Origin: Akanthomyces muscarius
Lineage: Eukaryota > Ascomycota > Sordariomycetes > Hypocreales > Cordycipitaceae
DNA length: 64,000 nucleotides
Assembly: GCF_028009165.1 (NCBI RefSeq)
Contig: NW_026611618.1
Span: 1,984,001-2,048,000 of the forward strand
Direction: 5' to 3'
Shown here: piece by piece, positions 32,500 to 42,804 of the stretch
Position numbering within the stretch: position 1 is the stretch's first letter
Layout of the letters: every line of letters starts with the position of its first letter
Position numbers and translations under genes: made by a program
The notes under the pieces: generated by a model
Databases searched by the model: none
Seen by the model: only the letters and a program-made list of their open reading frames with translations
Told to the model about the DNA's origin: nothing

Positions 32500-33353
32500 A
32501 TTAAACCTCTACTGTTGCTCCTGGCGACGATTCCAACAAAGAGCGACTTGTTGTATAAGACAACTCTCGCGTCAAGAGACCTCAGCATCAGTTCAGGCGT
32601 ACGCCATCTATAGCTAGACTGAGAAAAATAACAAAGATTCAACAACCAAAGAACCGCGTATGATACACATCGTGACACCTCGGTACCAACCATGTCAATT
32701 CAGCCGGTGACATAAGACGATACTCAAGTCTCCCAAATTATTATCATAAGTCACAAATCATAGATTCGCCGACTCGAAACGACGATAACAAGCGATTTCT
32801 CTTCGGATTGTCTCAACAAGGGGCAAGGAGATTCCTCGTAGGCTCAGCCGCCCTACTCTAATCCGTGACAAGTAGTCTGTACCCTGTCCGGACACTCGGT
32901 ATTGGGCGCCATATTTGATCAGATATACAGGGGCTGGTATTGAAACGAGTCAGAATGCCCTGGCTGAGCCGTAACAAATTAATTTGATGGCCGGCACCAA
33001 TGCGCAGGACGGGAGAGCCGTCAATAAAATCGGATTGAATTGCGTCGTTCTGTTGTTACAACGCCCTAACCAGTTACGTCGGTAACGGTGAAATAGGACC
33101 TAAAAAGCCATCGTCTTTCACTTTCAATTAATTAGGCTATACATAAAAAAATTACTTGATATCTTTAAGAAAAGTGGGATACTAGGCTTAAGACCAAAGG
33201 TGGTTAGAACTTAGGCTTTACCATGTGCTCTTACCGGCGTGGGGTTGGTCGTCCATCGCGGGGCATCGCCAGAAAAAAAAATGAACCACCAGACAATCAT
33301 CCCTCTCATCCCAGTTCCGCAGCACATCACTCAGAAGCGGCGCAAACGCAGCC
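32500..33353. other. Gene-free, AT-rich interval
   Basis: About 850 bp. A short inverted repeat (GGCTCAGCC at 32841, GGCTGAGCC at 32962) is the only structure seen. The TRM7 promoter is at the right end. Confidence 0.4.
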
Positions 33354-34661
33354 ATGGGCAAATCGTCCAAAGACAAGCGTGATGCCTACTACCGCCTAGC
33401 CAAGGAGCAAGGCTGGCGAGCCCGCAGCGCCTTTAAGCTGCTGCAGCTCGACGAGGGTGCGTCCACCACCACCGCCGGCACCACCCCTCCAGTGCGCCGC
33501 CATTGAGACTACATTTCAGCTAACTTTTTCTTTTTTTAATTCACAGAATTCGACCTGTTTGCCAACGTCTCTCGCGTCGTCGACCTCTGCGCCGCACCCG
33601 GATCCTGGTCGCAGGTGCTCTCGCGCGTCCTCATCAAGGGCGAGAAATTCGGCCGCGCCGCGTGGCAGGACCGCGAGGCCCGTCTGCGGCAGCAGATGCT
33701 CGGCGTGCTCCCCTCCGACTCCGACGAACAAACCCAGAGCGAGCTGCGCCGCAACCTCGCCGCGCAGCACGCCGCCTCGAAGCCCCGCGACGACGTCAAG
33801 ATTGTGTCGATTGACCTGCAGCCCATTGCGCCGCTGGCGGGCATCACGACGCTGCGCGCCGACATTACCCATCCCGCCACGGTCCCGCTGCTGCTGTCCG
33901 CGCTGGACCCGGACTATGCGCGCGACGGCGGCGACGGCAAGGCGACTACCCCCGTGGACCTGGTGCTGAGCGACGGCGCGCCCGACGTGACGGGCCTGCA
34001 CGACCTCGACATCTACGTGCAGTCGCAGCTGCTCTTCGCGGCGCTCAACCTGGCGCTGTGCGTGCTCAAGCCGGGCGGCAAGTTCGTGGCCAAGATCTTC
34101 CGCGGGCGCAACGTCGACGTGCTGTACGCGCAGCTCAAGATCTTCTTTGAAAAGGTCGTCGTCGCGAAGCCGCGGAGCAGCCGCGCGAGCAGCGTCGAGG
34201 CCTTTATCGTGTGCGTGAATTTCAGGCCGCCGCCCGGGTTCCGCGCGAGCCTCGAGGAGCCGCTGGGCGTCGGGGAGCGGCTGAACACCATGGTCGAGGC
34301 GCGCCAGCGGCAGATGCCCGTAGTGGCGGCGGGCAGGATGCAGGATGCGGCCAGGGCGACGTGGGATTGCGCGGTGGGCGGCTGCGGACACGGGCTCGAC
34401 TACGATGCGGTGGAGGAGAGACCCGTGTATGATGACGGCGACGACGAGGCGACGGACACGATGCGTACGGCGACGACGGACCCGAGTAAGCGCTGGATTG
34501 CTCCGTTTATTGCGTGCGGCGACTTGTCCGCGTTTGACTCGGACGCTTCCTACACGCTGCCCGAGGACTATGTCTCCCTGGATCCGGTGCAGCCGCCGAT
34601 TGCGCCGCCGTATAAGCGAGCGATTGAGATGCGGGCTGCCCTGTCCAAGGCCGCTAGATAA
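33354..34661 (+). CDS. TRM7: tRNA (ribose-2'-O)-methyltransferase Trm7 (FtsJ/RrmJ family)
   Basis: Exons 33354-33456 and 33547-34661 give 405 aa; the intron is GTGCGT..TCACAG. Trm7 methylates the 2'-OH of residues 32 and 34 in the anticodon loop of tRNAs such as tRNA-Phe, using SAM and the partners Trm732/Trm734. The N-terminus [20 protein letters not shown] and [13 protein letters not shown] match the family, with catalytic Lys28. The SAM motif is [15 protein letters not shown]. The catalytic Asp lies in [12 protein letters not shown], Lys in [10 protein letters not shown] and Glu in SSVEAFIVC, so the K-D-K-E tetrad is intact. An insert of about 35 residues ([17 protein letters not shown]...) follows the SAM motif, a fungal feature. 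The C-terminus ends in the conserved [22 protein letters not shown] region. Confidence 0.95.
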
Positions 34662-35078
34662 ACTATAAAAGAAGAAGAAGAAGAAATCATATAAACAAAT
34701 AGACACCCCAAGATATACCCGAAATTACTACTCCTGCTACAATTTTCTTTTGCCTTGCAGAGGGGTGTTTTGAAGTCGAGAGCGCATTCGTCGAATCCAG
34801 AACAATGAAACACATGAATAGACTCTTGAAATCTTTCCCCGAGTCTAGCAAGACGGAATGAGGCGCAAGCCCGCAGAGATTTAAAATATGAAAATGAAAG
34901 GGCGAATGAGATTGGGCAAGGCTGGCCTCGAGGTACACTACCATATTCGAGAACCAGCATTGAGAGGGTGCGGACTACTTTGCGTAGCCAGACGTGACGA
35001 ATAAAGAAAAGGCATGAGCTCATGAAGTATGCTGTGGAATAGAGTTCCGATTTTGCCGTTGAAACCTGGAGGCGTCGC
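34662..35078. other. Convergent intergenic region
   Basis: 417 bp between TRM7 (+) and a GNAT gene (-). It starts with a short GAA repeat; nothing else is seen. Confidence 0.5.
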
Positions 35079-35784
35079 TTAGTGGTCCTCGGGAACGTCC
35101 TTGACACCGTTGCCGGGCATCTCGAGCACGACAAGACCGGCCGAGGGCCCCTCGTCGAAGCCGAGGGCGCCAAGCTCACGCTGGTACATGCGCGCCGCGG
35201 CCGAGTCGTGGGTCATGAGGACGAGGCCGCGCAGGTTGGGCCAGCCGTCGACGACCTCCTTGAGGGCGCGCATCATCCACGAGGCGAGGCCGCGGCGCTG
35301 GTAGTCCTCGAGGATGAAGACGTCGGTGAGGTAGGCAAAGGTGACGTAGTCGGTGACCACGCGGCACAGGCCGGCGAGTTTGCAGTTGGGGCCGGACGTT
35401 TCGCGGGGGAGGCCACCGTTGCCTTTTTTGTCTCTCTGTCAGCCGCGATCTGGGGGAAGAGGGGGTTTTCAGGAAATCTTGGGTTTTGGGAAACAGAACG
35501 GGGGTCTTACTCTTCATCTCGGCGGCCGTGTCGGGCACAGAGTAGATGGCCAGGGTCATGCAGTTGGAGAGCATCTTGCGCATCTGGTCAATGTCGAGGG
35601 GGTCGTTCCACCACATGAGGTCCGTGTCAAAGATTTCGTTGACGGCAAAGGGGTCGAGAAAGGTCTTGTCGGTGCTGAGGAAGAAGCCGTCGCGGGCCCA
35701 GTAGCGGGCAGGGCCCTCTTGCTGGAGGGGAGCCGACTTGGACGGGCCGGCCTGGGCCTGGGAGGAAGCTGCTTCGGCGGCCAT
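35079..35784 (-). CDS. GNAT family N-acetyltransferase
   Basis: Two exons, 35784-35511 and 35431-35079, give 208 aa. The acetyl-CoA motif A is YLTDVFILEDYQRRGLASWM (Q/R-x-x-G-x-A form). This is followed by LVLMTHDSAAARMYQRELGALGFDE, the usual C-terminal helix-strand motif. The N-terminus is divergent (ARYWARDGFFLSTDKTFLD). The donor A|GTAAGA is clear. The acceptor region reads CAGAGAGAC, and only the third AG (35432-35433) keeps frame with that donor, so the exact junction is tentative. The substrate is unknown; this is not the diamine type seen at 10.5 kb. Confidence 0.82.
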
Positions 35785-38669
35785 GGCGAAGGGTATGTGT
35801 GTGAGTTTGTTGGTGTTTTACAAAGGGTTTTTGCAGGACTGCACTAGAGCTTGCTGTGATCTGCGGATGGATTGCTGGTAGACGAGAGGCAAGGTATAGT
35901 AAGAGAATGTTTGGAGAGGGAGAGAAGAGCAAGTAGGTTTGTGCGGTAGTGAAAAAGGCAAAAGGTGGTTGAGGATGCGTCTACTTGTAGTTCTTGGACT
36001 AAAAGCTGGGTGCCTGGGGTACTACCGAACTACAGACTACAAGTTACGGAAAACGGCCCCGCTGACCTGTAAGAGAGCGGATCAGGGCCCCCTCCCATCC
36101 TAAAAAAACAATTCTGGAGAAGGAGTGTATTTACTTGCTGTTTTGAAACTAGGATGTGTCGGTTAGTAACGGGCGGTGGGGGGCGGTGTTTGTGATTGGG
36201 GATGTGGAAGCCTCGTGGTCTTGATTGTTGGCTCCGGGAGAAGAGCGATTGAGAGCTTGGGAACAGTGGTAGTAAAAAGAGAGAGAAGAGACTGGGAACG
36301 AGCAACGAGCAAAGGCCAAGCACCAGCTAGGCAGGCTCGGCGGGCGGCGGCGGCGGAGGAATCTGGGCACACAGTTGGCTGGGGTCAAGTAATACATGGA
36401 AGCGCCCCCCCGGTAGCCGGACCGCGGAGGCGCCGTTGGTGAGGACGAGTCCGGGGCGGCGCACTGTGTAGTTGGAGGTGCGTTTGAGGGAACCGAGGAT
36501 TCCTGGTCCAAGTGTTGAAAATACTGGAAACATCATCTTCTACAGATTAGCGAATCTGCAAGGTCAATGACTCTTCGTCTCTAATCCTACGAAGCAGAGG
36601 CCAGTCCTTATCTAGGACGGCCATCCGCAGCGACCACTACTCCGGCACAGTCCCCGCCGTGGGCGCACTGTGCGTAGCCCTGCGCTGCAACTACTCCGTC
36701 CGGGTGCGCCTTGCTTGATCACGCCGACTGACAATCCGTCGACAAGGGCATCAAGAATGAGGGCGAAAGCGGCCAACCAACCAACCCTCGCAACGACGCC
36801 CTTATTCCGCTGAATGGCGGTTGTTTTTGGCGCTTGGAATCTTAAAGTGAATGCGAAACTCGATTGCCAAAGATAGGCTACTTTTGGTCGATTTCTATGG
36901 TACAGATTTCCGAAGCGGCCGCCGAGACGAGTTTTGGGGGTCTGATGGTGGGCAATTGATCCCATGGATCATGAAATCTTTTGGTGTTTTTTTTTTTTTC
37001 CTTGTCAGAGCGAAAAGTCGTCCGCGTCTTCTTCTCCACACTGACGATGGTGGGGCAGAGTTTTTTTCTTAGTGCTGTGCCTCTTCAGCCCAGACCCCAA
37101 GGCAATGTGTCGTAAAGAAAAAAATTCAAAAATTACTGGCATTGATCGATATGGTCATCTTCATCAATGATGGAATGTATTTTACGTATAGATGAAGCTC
37201 AATGGTCGAGAGTGCGACGCTGACCGTCCAGCCCGCAATACAAGACATCTCCCCCCTCTCTCCGGAAACCCGCCCGCATCTCAGATGAGAAAGCAGATCC
37301 TGGGCTACGCTTCCAACTTTCCAAGTCGCACACACACACACACACACACCGACCGGGTCTAGGCACGGGTCATGACTGCATAAACTATTGTTAATTACGA
37401 GGCGCATACCTTGCCATGCATAGGTACATGCCAACCGCAGCTACCCGTACCCGGTGCGTCAGTGGCAGCCTGTGCTGACCTGCATCAAGACAGCTCTTCT
37501 TCCGGCGCCTCCCAAAGGGGCAGTAGAGGTGAGAGAGTCGTCACGCGGACGGGGCCTGCTTGGCTGCAACCACACCACCACACCGCGACGCCAGCCACGC
37601 ACTCTTTCTCGAGTCGCTCGCTGGCTGGAGGGCCTTTTTTGCTGAACCATCTTGGTCCCAGAGACCTGGTTGGCTGGTGTGCCACATACGGCCGAAGCCA
37701 CATGACAACCTCTAGCCCGGCGCTTGCGACACGGCGAAGGCTTCTGGAACCGGTCATTCGTTTTGTTGTGCTCTAGCATTTTTTTCATCCTGGCCGATGA
37801 CGGATGTGTTTATATTACTACGCAAATAATGTTCAAGTTCATGTAGGTGGGCGAAAGTCTACGCAGGTTTGCCCATGTTTGGCATTATCCACGCCACTAG
37901 ATAACCGTACTTGATGAGTATGCAAAGTAGTTCGTCTAAAAAAAAAGCATTTAAAACGTATACAACGGGCAGGATTTCTATCTTTTATCTTTTGTAATTC
38001 AAGCTCAGGTTTGAGGACTTGCTTTCGTGGTGTTGACGTCGCGCGTCAAAAGTAATACTCTCACCTATAGGTTAGCTAGGCTCCAGAGCGACATGTTGAA
38101 GCAGCATCACGATAGAACATAGCAAACAGGCACATATATGCTTATTTTATTCGGAATAGACCACAAGTTCGCCTAACCCACAAGTATAACTGCTCCAGCA
38201 CGACCGCTCGCCGTCAGTCGTGCATGCTCTAAATGAATGTACGCAAGGACAACGTCCTCAACATCTATATTATCTCTAAAGGAAAGCAGTAGAAAAAACA
38301 CAGCCAAACTTGGAGAAACAATCGTACGGACTATACTTGTCTAGTGAGTGCCTGCTGCGTGGCATACCCGTAGCGAAACGAAACAGATTGCGAACAAGAC
38401 TAGGAAAAAAAGGGTCCATCTCTGTCTCACGCCTCGTTTTTCCGCCATGGCTCATCGTGTCATATTTTTTGCGGCTTTCATCCAGGTCTCGGGTGCGTTC
38501 GTTTGAAGAGTCCCATCGCTGAATCGTAACCGCTGTTGTATCAGTGAAAATCGCAAAGAAAGAGAAAAGAAACCCTAGCTGTATCATTAGTAGCTGTCAC
38601 GGTACCTCGGCCATGCCGTACATACCATCAACTCCAAACTCAATAAAAAAATTATTATTCAAAAAGCGT
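35785..38669. other. 2.9-kb gene-free interval
   Basis: It runs from the GNAT promoter to the 3' end of the PRPP synthetase gene. It includes a (CA)n tract at 37329-37349. Two overlapping reverse frames at 36149-36536 are GC-rich but lack a domain or splice structure. No gene is supported. Confidence 0.4.
37329..37349 (+). repeat. (CA)n microsatellite
   Basis: About ten CA dinucleotides in a gene-free region. Confidence 0.9.
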
Positions 38670-40097
38670 CTAGACGGGGGCGTTGTTGAACAGGTACGAG
38701 ACGGACTCGCCGTTGTGAGTTCGGCGGATGGCCTGCGACAATCAGTAATGGTCTGCGGGTTTAGGCCTGGGCAACGTACCTCGGCAAGAGTGCCAGAAAC
38801 GTCAATAACCTTGAGCTTCGGACAGCGCTCCGCCTTGTCGCCGACTAGAAAACGTTAGAGTTTGGCTCATCTACGCACGATTCAACATCAGCCACTTACG
38901 AGGGACAGCTGTGATATGTTAGCACTGATCAGCACACCTCAAGCCTAGGACAACTTACTGTTAGTCACGACAACGCCTGAAAGGCAAGACTGGTTGATAA
39001 TTTCGATGGCCTTGCCGCTCAGAATGCCGTGAGTGACAATGGCGTAGACTTCCTTGGCGCCATGCTCGTTGAGAGTGGCAGCAGCCTTGGCCAGCTACAC
39101 AGAGTGTTAGCACACGGCAGCCTTCCTTTTACTCAATGTGAATACGTACAGTTCCGCAGGTATCGGCCATGTCGTCGACGAGAATGGCGGTCTTGTCCTC
39201 GACATCACCAACGAGGACCATGCGGCCGACGACGTTGGGGCGTGGACGCTCCTTGTGGATCAGGGCAAAGGCCGTGTTGAGACGGTCAGCAATCGAGGTG
39301 GCGCGCTTCGCGCCACCCGCATCAGGCGACACAATGACGCAGTTGTCAACCTGCAGGTTCTCGCTGATCCAACGCAGCACCGACGGCTCGGCGTACAGGT
39401 TGTCCACGGGGACGTTGAAGAAGCCCTGGATCTGCGAGGCGTGGAGATCCATTGTGATGACGTGGTTCTACAGACAAGACACACCCTGGGTTAGCCGTCT
39501 GGCTTTCCTTTTTTTAGACTACAACGAGGCAACGGAAAACTTACGCAGCCAGACACTTGCAGCATGTTGGCAATCAGCTTGGCACTGATGGGCGCGCGCG
39601 ATTTGTCCTTCTTGTCCTGGCGCGCGTAGGGAAAGTTGGGAATGACAGCCGTGATGCGGCGGGCCGAGGCGGTGCGGCAGGCGTGAATCATGATGAGAAG
39701 CTCCATAAGCCCGTCATTGACGTCGCCGGGAGCCGTCGACTGCAGAATGAAGACATCCTCGTCTCGTACCGACTCACCAATCGAAACACTGGTTTCTTGG
39801 TTGGAGTAGTTGAGACTCATGGTGTTGGCAATCTCAATGCCAAGGCTGCAGGGTATAGCGCGTTAGCAATCCACTCTCTCTTTCTCTCTCGCGTAAGCCG
39901 GGTATGCGTGTGCGTCCTGGGGCTGGCAAAAGAGGCTGATGGTTGCATGTGCCTGCTCACGGCCATGGTGCATCGAGGCGCGTTTCGCGGCATCAAGAGG
40001 AACCGCAATACACGTACCGCTTGGCCACCTGCTGGCTGAGCTGCGGGTGGGATGTGCCCGAAATAAGCTTAATCTCGTTGGCCATTTGGTCCAGCAT
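38670..40097 (-). CDS. PRS: Ribose-phosphate pyrophosphokinase (PRPP synthetase) with a 9-nt microexon
   Basis: Seven exons (40097-40018, 39845-39545, 39467-39150, 39094-38959, 38908-38900, 38844-38780, 38732-38670) give 323 aa. The enzyme makes PRPP from ribose-5-phosphate and ATP for purine, pyrimidine, His, Trp and NAD synthesis. Signatures are [56 protein letters not shown] and the PRPP loop [13 protein letters not shown]. Length and motifs place it with class I Prs subunits such as yeast Prs2-4. Exon 5 is only nine nucleotides (CTGTCCCTC) between a CACAG acceptor and a GTAAGT donor. It completes [16 protein letters not shown], exactly the sequence expected at this point. ATG 40085 (MANEIKL) is an alternative start four codons in. 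Confidence 0.95.
38900..38908 (-). other. 9-nt microexon of the PRPP synthetase gene
   Basis: It lies between introns of 50 nt (38958-38909) and 55 nt (38899-38845). Splice sites are consensus on both sides, and without these nine bases the conserved TVPLGDK block would be lost. Confidence 0.85.
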
Positions 40098-40905
40098 GAT
40101 ATCGGTGTTGCTTTGAGATGGCTATCTCTCTTTTTTGTCTTGCTCGGTCTGGCGGGGCGCAGGGATTTTTTTTCTCTCACGTCGCGGCTCGGTAACGGAA
40201 CCGGAATGAGGTGGTATGCTAATGCAACTAGGGAGCAAGTAATGGCGCGCTATTGGCTCGAGTGAACAAGCTCGGTAGAAGAAGCAGATGCAACCTTGCT
40301 CAGCCCTGTAGATGCGAATTGACGTTTGCGAGGATGCGTGGCGATATAATATACAGAGAGCGCACGTCAAGAGTCAGAGTTTTGCCGCATCGGATGTTTG
40401 CAAAGGCGGGCCGTGGACCCCGTACCGAGTCTAGGCCAGCAGCACCCGTAGCCGGCTTTACAGTGGTCACACAGTGGCTTGTACCTTGTTGCTTCAGTGG
40501 CTCACCACCCAAGCCAGACAGGCCATTGCCGCTGGAGGGTCACGTGCCGCACATGTGCAGGTCAAGCTGCAGCGGTAGGGGATATTCTTGTACATGCTCA
40601 AAACAGCTCCGATACATCAATGTATGTATGTTCGAGTAAACAAAACCACACATTCAGTGTATCTGCAATATGCCCTAGCCGAAACAGTGCAGCCCCCATT
40701 GGCGCTACTGCATACGTGGCTGCCTCGAGAACACAAGCTTCCCGCCTCCACGCCCATGTAGCACAACGGTTAAAGCTACTACCAACACTGGTGTCAACAT
40801 GCTCAAAACCTGTCCTTCCCTGTCAACGTCACTAGGACACGCAAATCACACCTAGCGCCTCTTTGACTACAAAACCAGGGCCTCGTCGAAATGTGAGAGC
40901 TAAAA
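40098..40905. promoter_or_regulatory. Divergent promoter region, PRS (-) / flavoprotein fusion (+)
   Basis: 808 bp between divergent starts. No recognisable element could be assigned. Confidence 0.45.
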
Positions 40906-42804
40906 ATGCATGTCTCAGATGCTATCGTCGACCCCAGCAGCAGCGCTCCCCCGTCATCACCGCCGCCAGCAGTTCGCCAAACGAAACGTTTGTTGACTCA
41001 TGCCTCTTATTCTCCGGAATACATAAGCACCATGGAGACAGATTCCAGCTCGGCGACGCCGGAGCTACCTCTTCCCTCCCAATCCGTGCTGTTCGATGAG
41101 CAGTCCGTGCCTCCCAAGCTGCACCTGCTCATCGTCGCCACAGGGCCCCGCGATACCTCTTGGGCGCACGCGCTTATTGTGCGCTTGTCAAAGAGCCCCA
41201 ACATCGAAATGCGCGCCGTTGTTGATGATGTTGTGCCTCGAATGACACAGACCATCATCGCCATGCAAAACATGAGCTTTGCGGTCGGTGCCCCAGACCG
41301 GCCTGAAGATGTCGAGTTTTACCGGGAGCAGGCATTTGACCTGGTAGAATGGGCCCATCTTCTCATATGCTTGCCCCTCGACGCTGACGGCATTGCCAAG
41401 ATGCTTGCGGGAATCTCGGATACTCTGATCGGCGAGGTGCTGCGAGGCTGGAGCTCGCAAAAGAGCATCGTGTTGGTGCCAGGCATGAGCAAGCCAATGT
41501 GGTCCAATAACACCACCAGAGAGCACCTGGACAAGCTGCGTAATTCGGATAAATGGATACAAGTTCTTGAACCGATTCTGTGGCATTATGAAAAAAGGCC
41601 CAATGCGAAACGCGTGCCTAGCTGGAACTCTTTTCATCAGGTGTTGCGAATCATCCAAAATCGGGCCAATCTACTGGGCCTGGGCCGTGATTCTGGGGTC
41701 ATCACACCAAACATCTCGTTGCGCTTCAAAGAAGGAGTCCAACTCCCGCAGCTGCCATCTGAAGTCTGGACCCTGATTCTCGAACATGCCAACGACTGGG
41801 AGCTGGCGCAGGCGCTGGGTATCTACACGTCACTGCCGCGGCCTCGGGCCTGGGTGCTGTCCCCCAAGGATGAGCTAGATCACGTCAGAGTATACGAGCA
41901 CAAGTTGGAGAAGACTGCTCTGACCGGTACCAGCTCAGAAGTATGCAAAATGTTGTCCGAAGCACCGGGCGAATACAACAACCTGTCCGCGCTCTTCATC
42001 AAGGTACTGCTGCGGTTCGGACATATAGAAACGCTTGAGTATATTGAGTCCAACAGACCCGAGATGTTCATAGCCCTTGACGGAACCACGATTCCTACGA
42101 AAGTATCGTCATTCTTCCCGTGCACCAAGATGCTCCAGTACTGGAAACACAGCCAATGGTTTACTGATAGGCACATGTACGACGCTGAAGCAGTCGACGG
42201 AGCCTCTAGATACGGCCATGTGGAAATACTGGATTGGTGGTGGCGGCAGTCTGGGATGCCCCTGCGATACACCGAAACATCACTGGAGCAAGCCAGCGCC
42301 AACGGACACATTGCCGTTCTCCAATGGTGGCAGGATGCGGCCTTGCAAGACGACGCTGTCGTCCTGCGCCCTGGACGTGCTCTGCTATGGGCTGCCCAGC
42401 TTGGACGGGCGGACGTGCTGCAGTGGTGGCACTCATCGAAGATAGCCGCCTCCAATGCAGACAATGTGATCAACACGGCCTGTCAAAACGGGCATGTCGA
42501 TGTGCTCGAGGTCTGGCGCACCGCAAAGGGCGACGGTGGGATATACGTGGACGAGGTAGATGTCATGACGGCAACGGCGTACGGTCACGCGCCGGTGCTG
42601 GAGTGGTTGCGCGGCTTTTCTCGCGGGCTCCTGCCCGGCATGAGCGGCTGCGGCCTGCCCATTGAGTTCCAAGTCTGTGATATTCAAGCTTGTCTGCAGC
42701 GTAATTCGAGAGAGCAGAGAAGAGTGCGAGAGTGGTGGGCCAAGAACGGCATACGACCTGCCGCGACGGCCAACGAACGATCGAGAGACATTGTGCGGCT
42801 GTAA
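40906..42804 (+). CDS. Flavoprotein (PPC-decarboxylase-like) domain fused to ankyrin-like repeats
   Basis: A single exon of 632 aa from ATG 40906. ATG 41032 (METDSSS; CACCATGG, a strong Kozak) would give 590 aa and may be the real start. Residues about 70-240 resemble the HFCD flavoprotein fold: LHLLIVATGP at the N-terminal strand, a long middle with LLICLPLDADGIAKMLAGISDTLI (cf. APLSANTLAKIANGICDNLL in PPCDC) and IVLVPGMSKPMWSNNTTREHL (cf. PAMNTxMWxxPxT). These are the FMN-binding and substrate-loop motifs. The C-terminal half (about 340-620) is a set of about 30-residue repeats with a G-H-V/I-x-V/I-L-x-W-W pattern (YGHVEILDWWW, NGHIAVLQWWQ, LGRADVLQWWH, NGHVDVLEVWR, YGHAPVLEWLR), ankyrin-related. 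Enzyme activity is not proven. Confidence 0.75.
   Translation: MHVSDAIVDPSSSAPPSSPPPAVRQTKRLLTHASYSPEYISTMETDSSSATPELPLPSQSVLFDEQSVPPKLHLLIVATGPRDTSWAHALIVRLSKSPNIEMRAVVDDVVPRMTQTIIAMQNMSFAVGAPDRPEDVEFYREQAFDLVEWAHLLICLPLDADGIAKMLAGISDTLIGEVLRGWSSQKSIVLVPGMSKPMWSNNTTREHLDKLRNSDKWIQVLEPILWHYEKRPNAKRVPSWNSFHQVLRIIQNRANLLGLGRDSGVITPNISLRFKEGVQLPQLPSEVWTLILEHANDWELAQALGIYTSLPRPRAWVLSPKDELDHVRVYEHKLEKTALTGTSSEVCKMLSEAPGEYNNLSALFIKVLLRFGHIETLEYIESNRPEMFIALDGTTIPTKVSSFFPCTKMLQYWKHSQWFTDRHMYDAEAVDGASRYGHVEILDWWWRQSGMPLRYTETSLEQASANGHIAVLQWWQDAALQDDAVVLRPGRALLWAAQLGRADVLQWWHSSKIAASNADNVINTACQNGHVDVLEVWRTAKGDGGIYVDEVDVMTATAYGHAPVLEWLRGFSRGLLPGMSGCGLPIEFQVCDIQACLQRNSREQRRVREWWAKNGIRPAATANERSRDIVRL

Noticed and set aside
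33516..34706. 396-codon reverse-strand frame
   Set aside because: It is antisense to TRM7, which has an intact catalytic tetrad and a clean intron.
36149..36536. Two overlapping reverse frames of 69 and 120 codons
   Set aside because: Neither has a recognisable domain, and no supporting splice structure or codon pattern was found.
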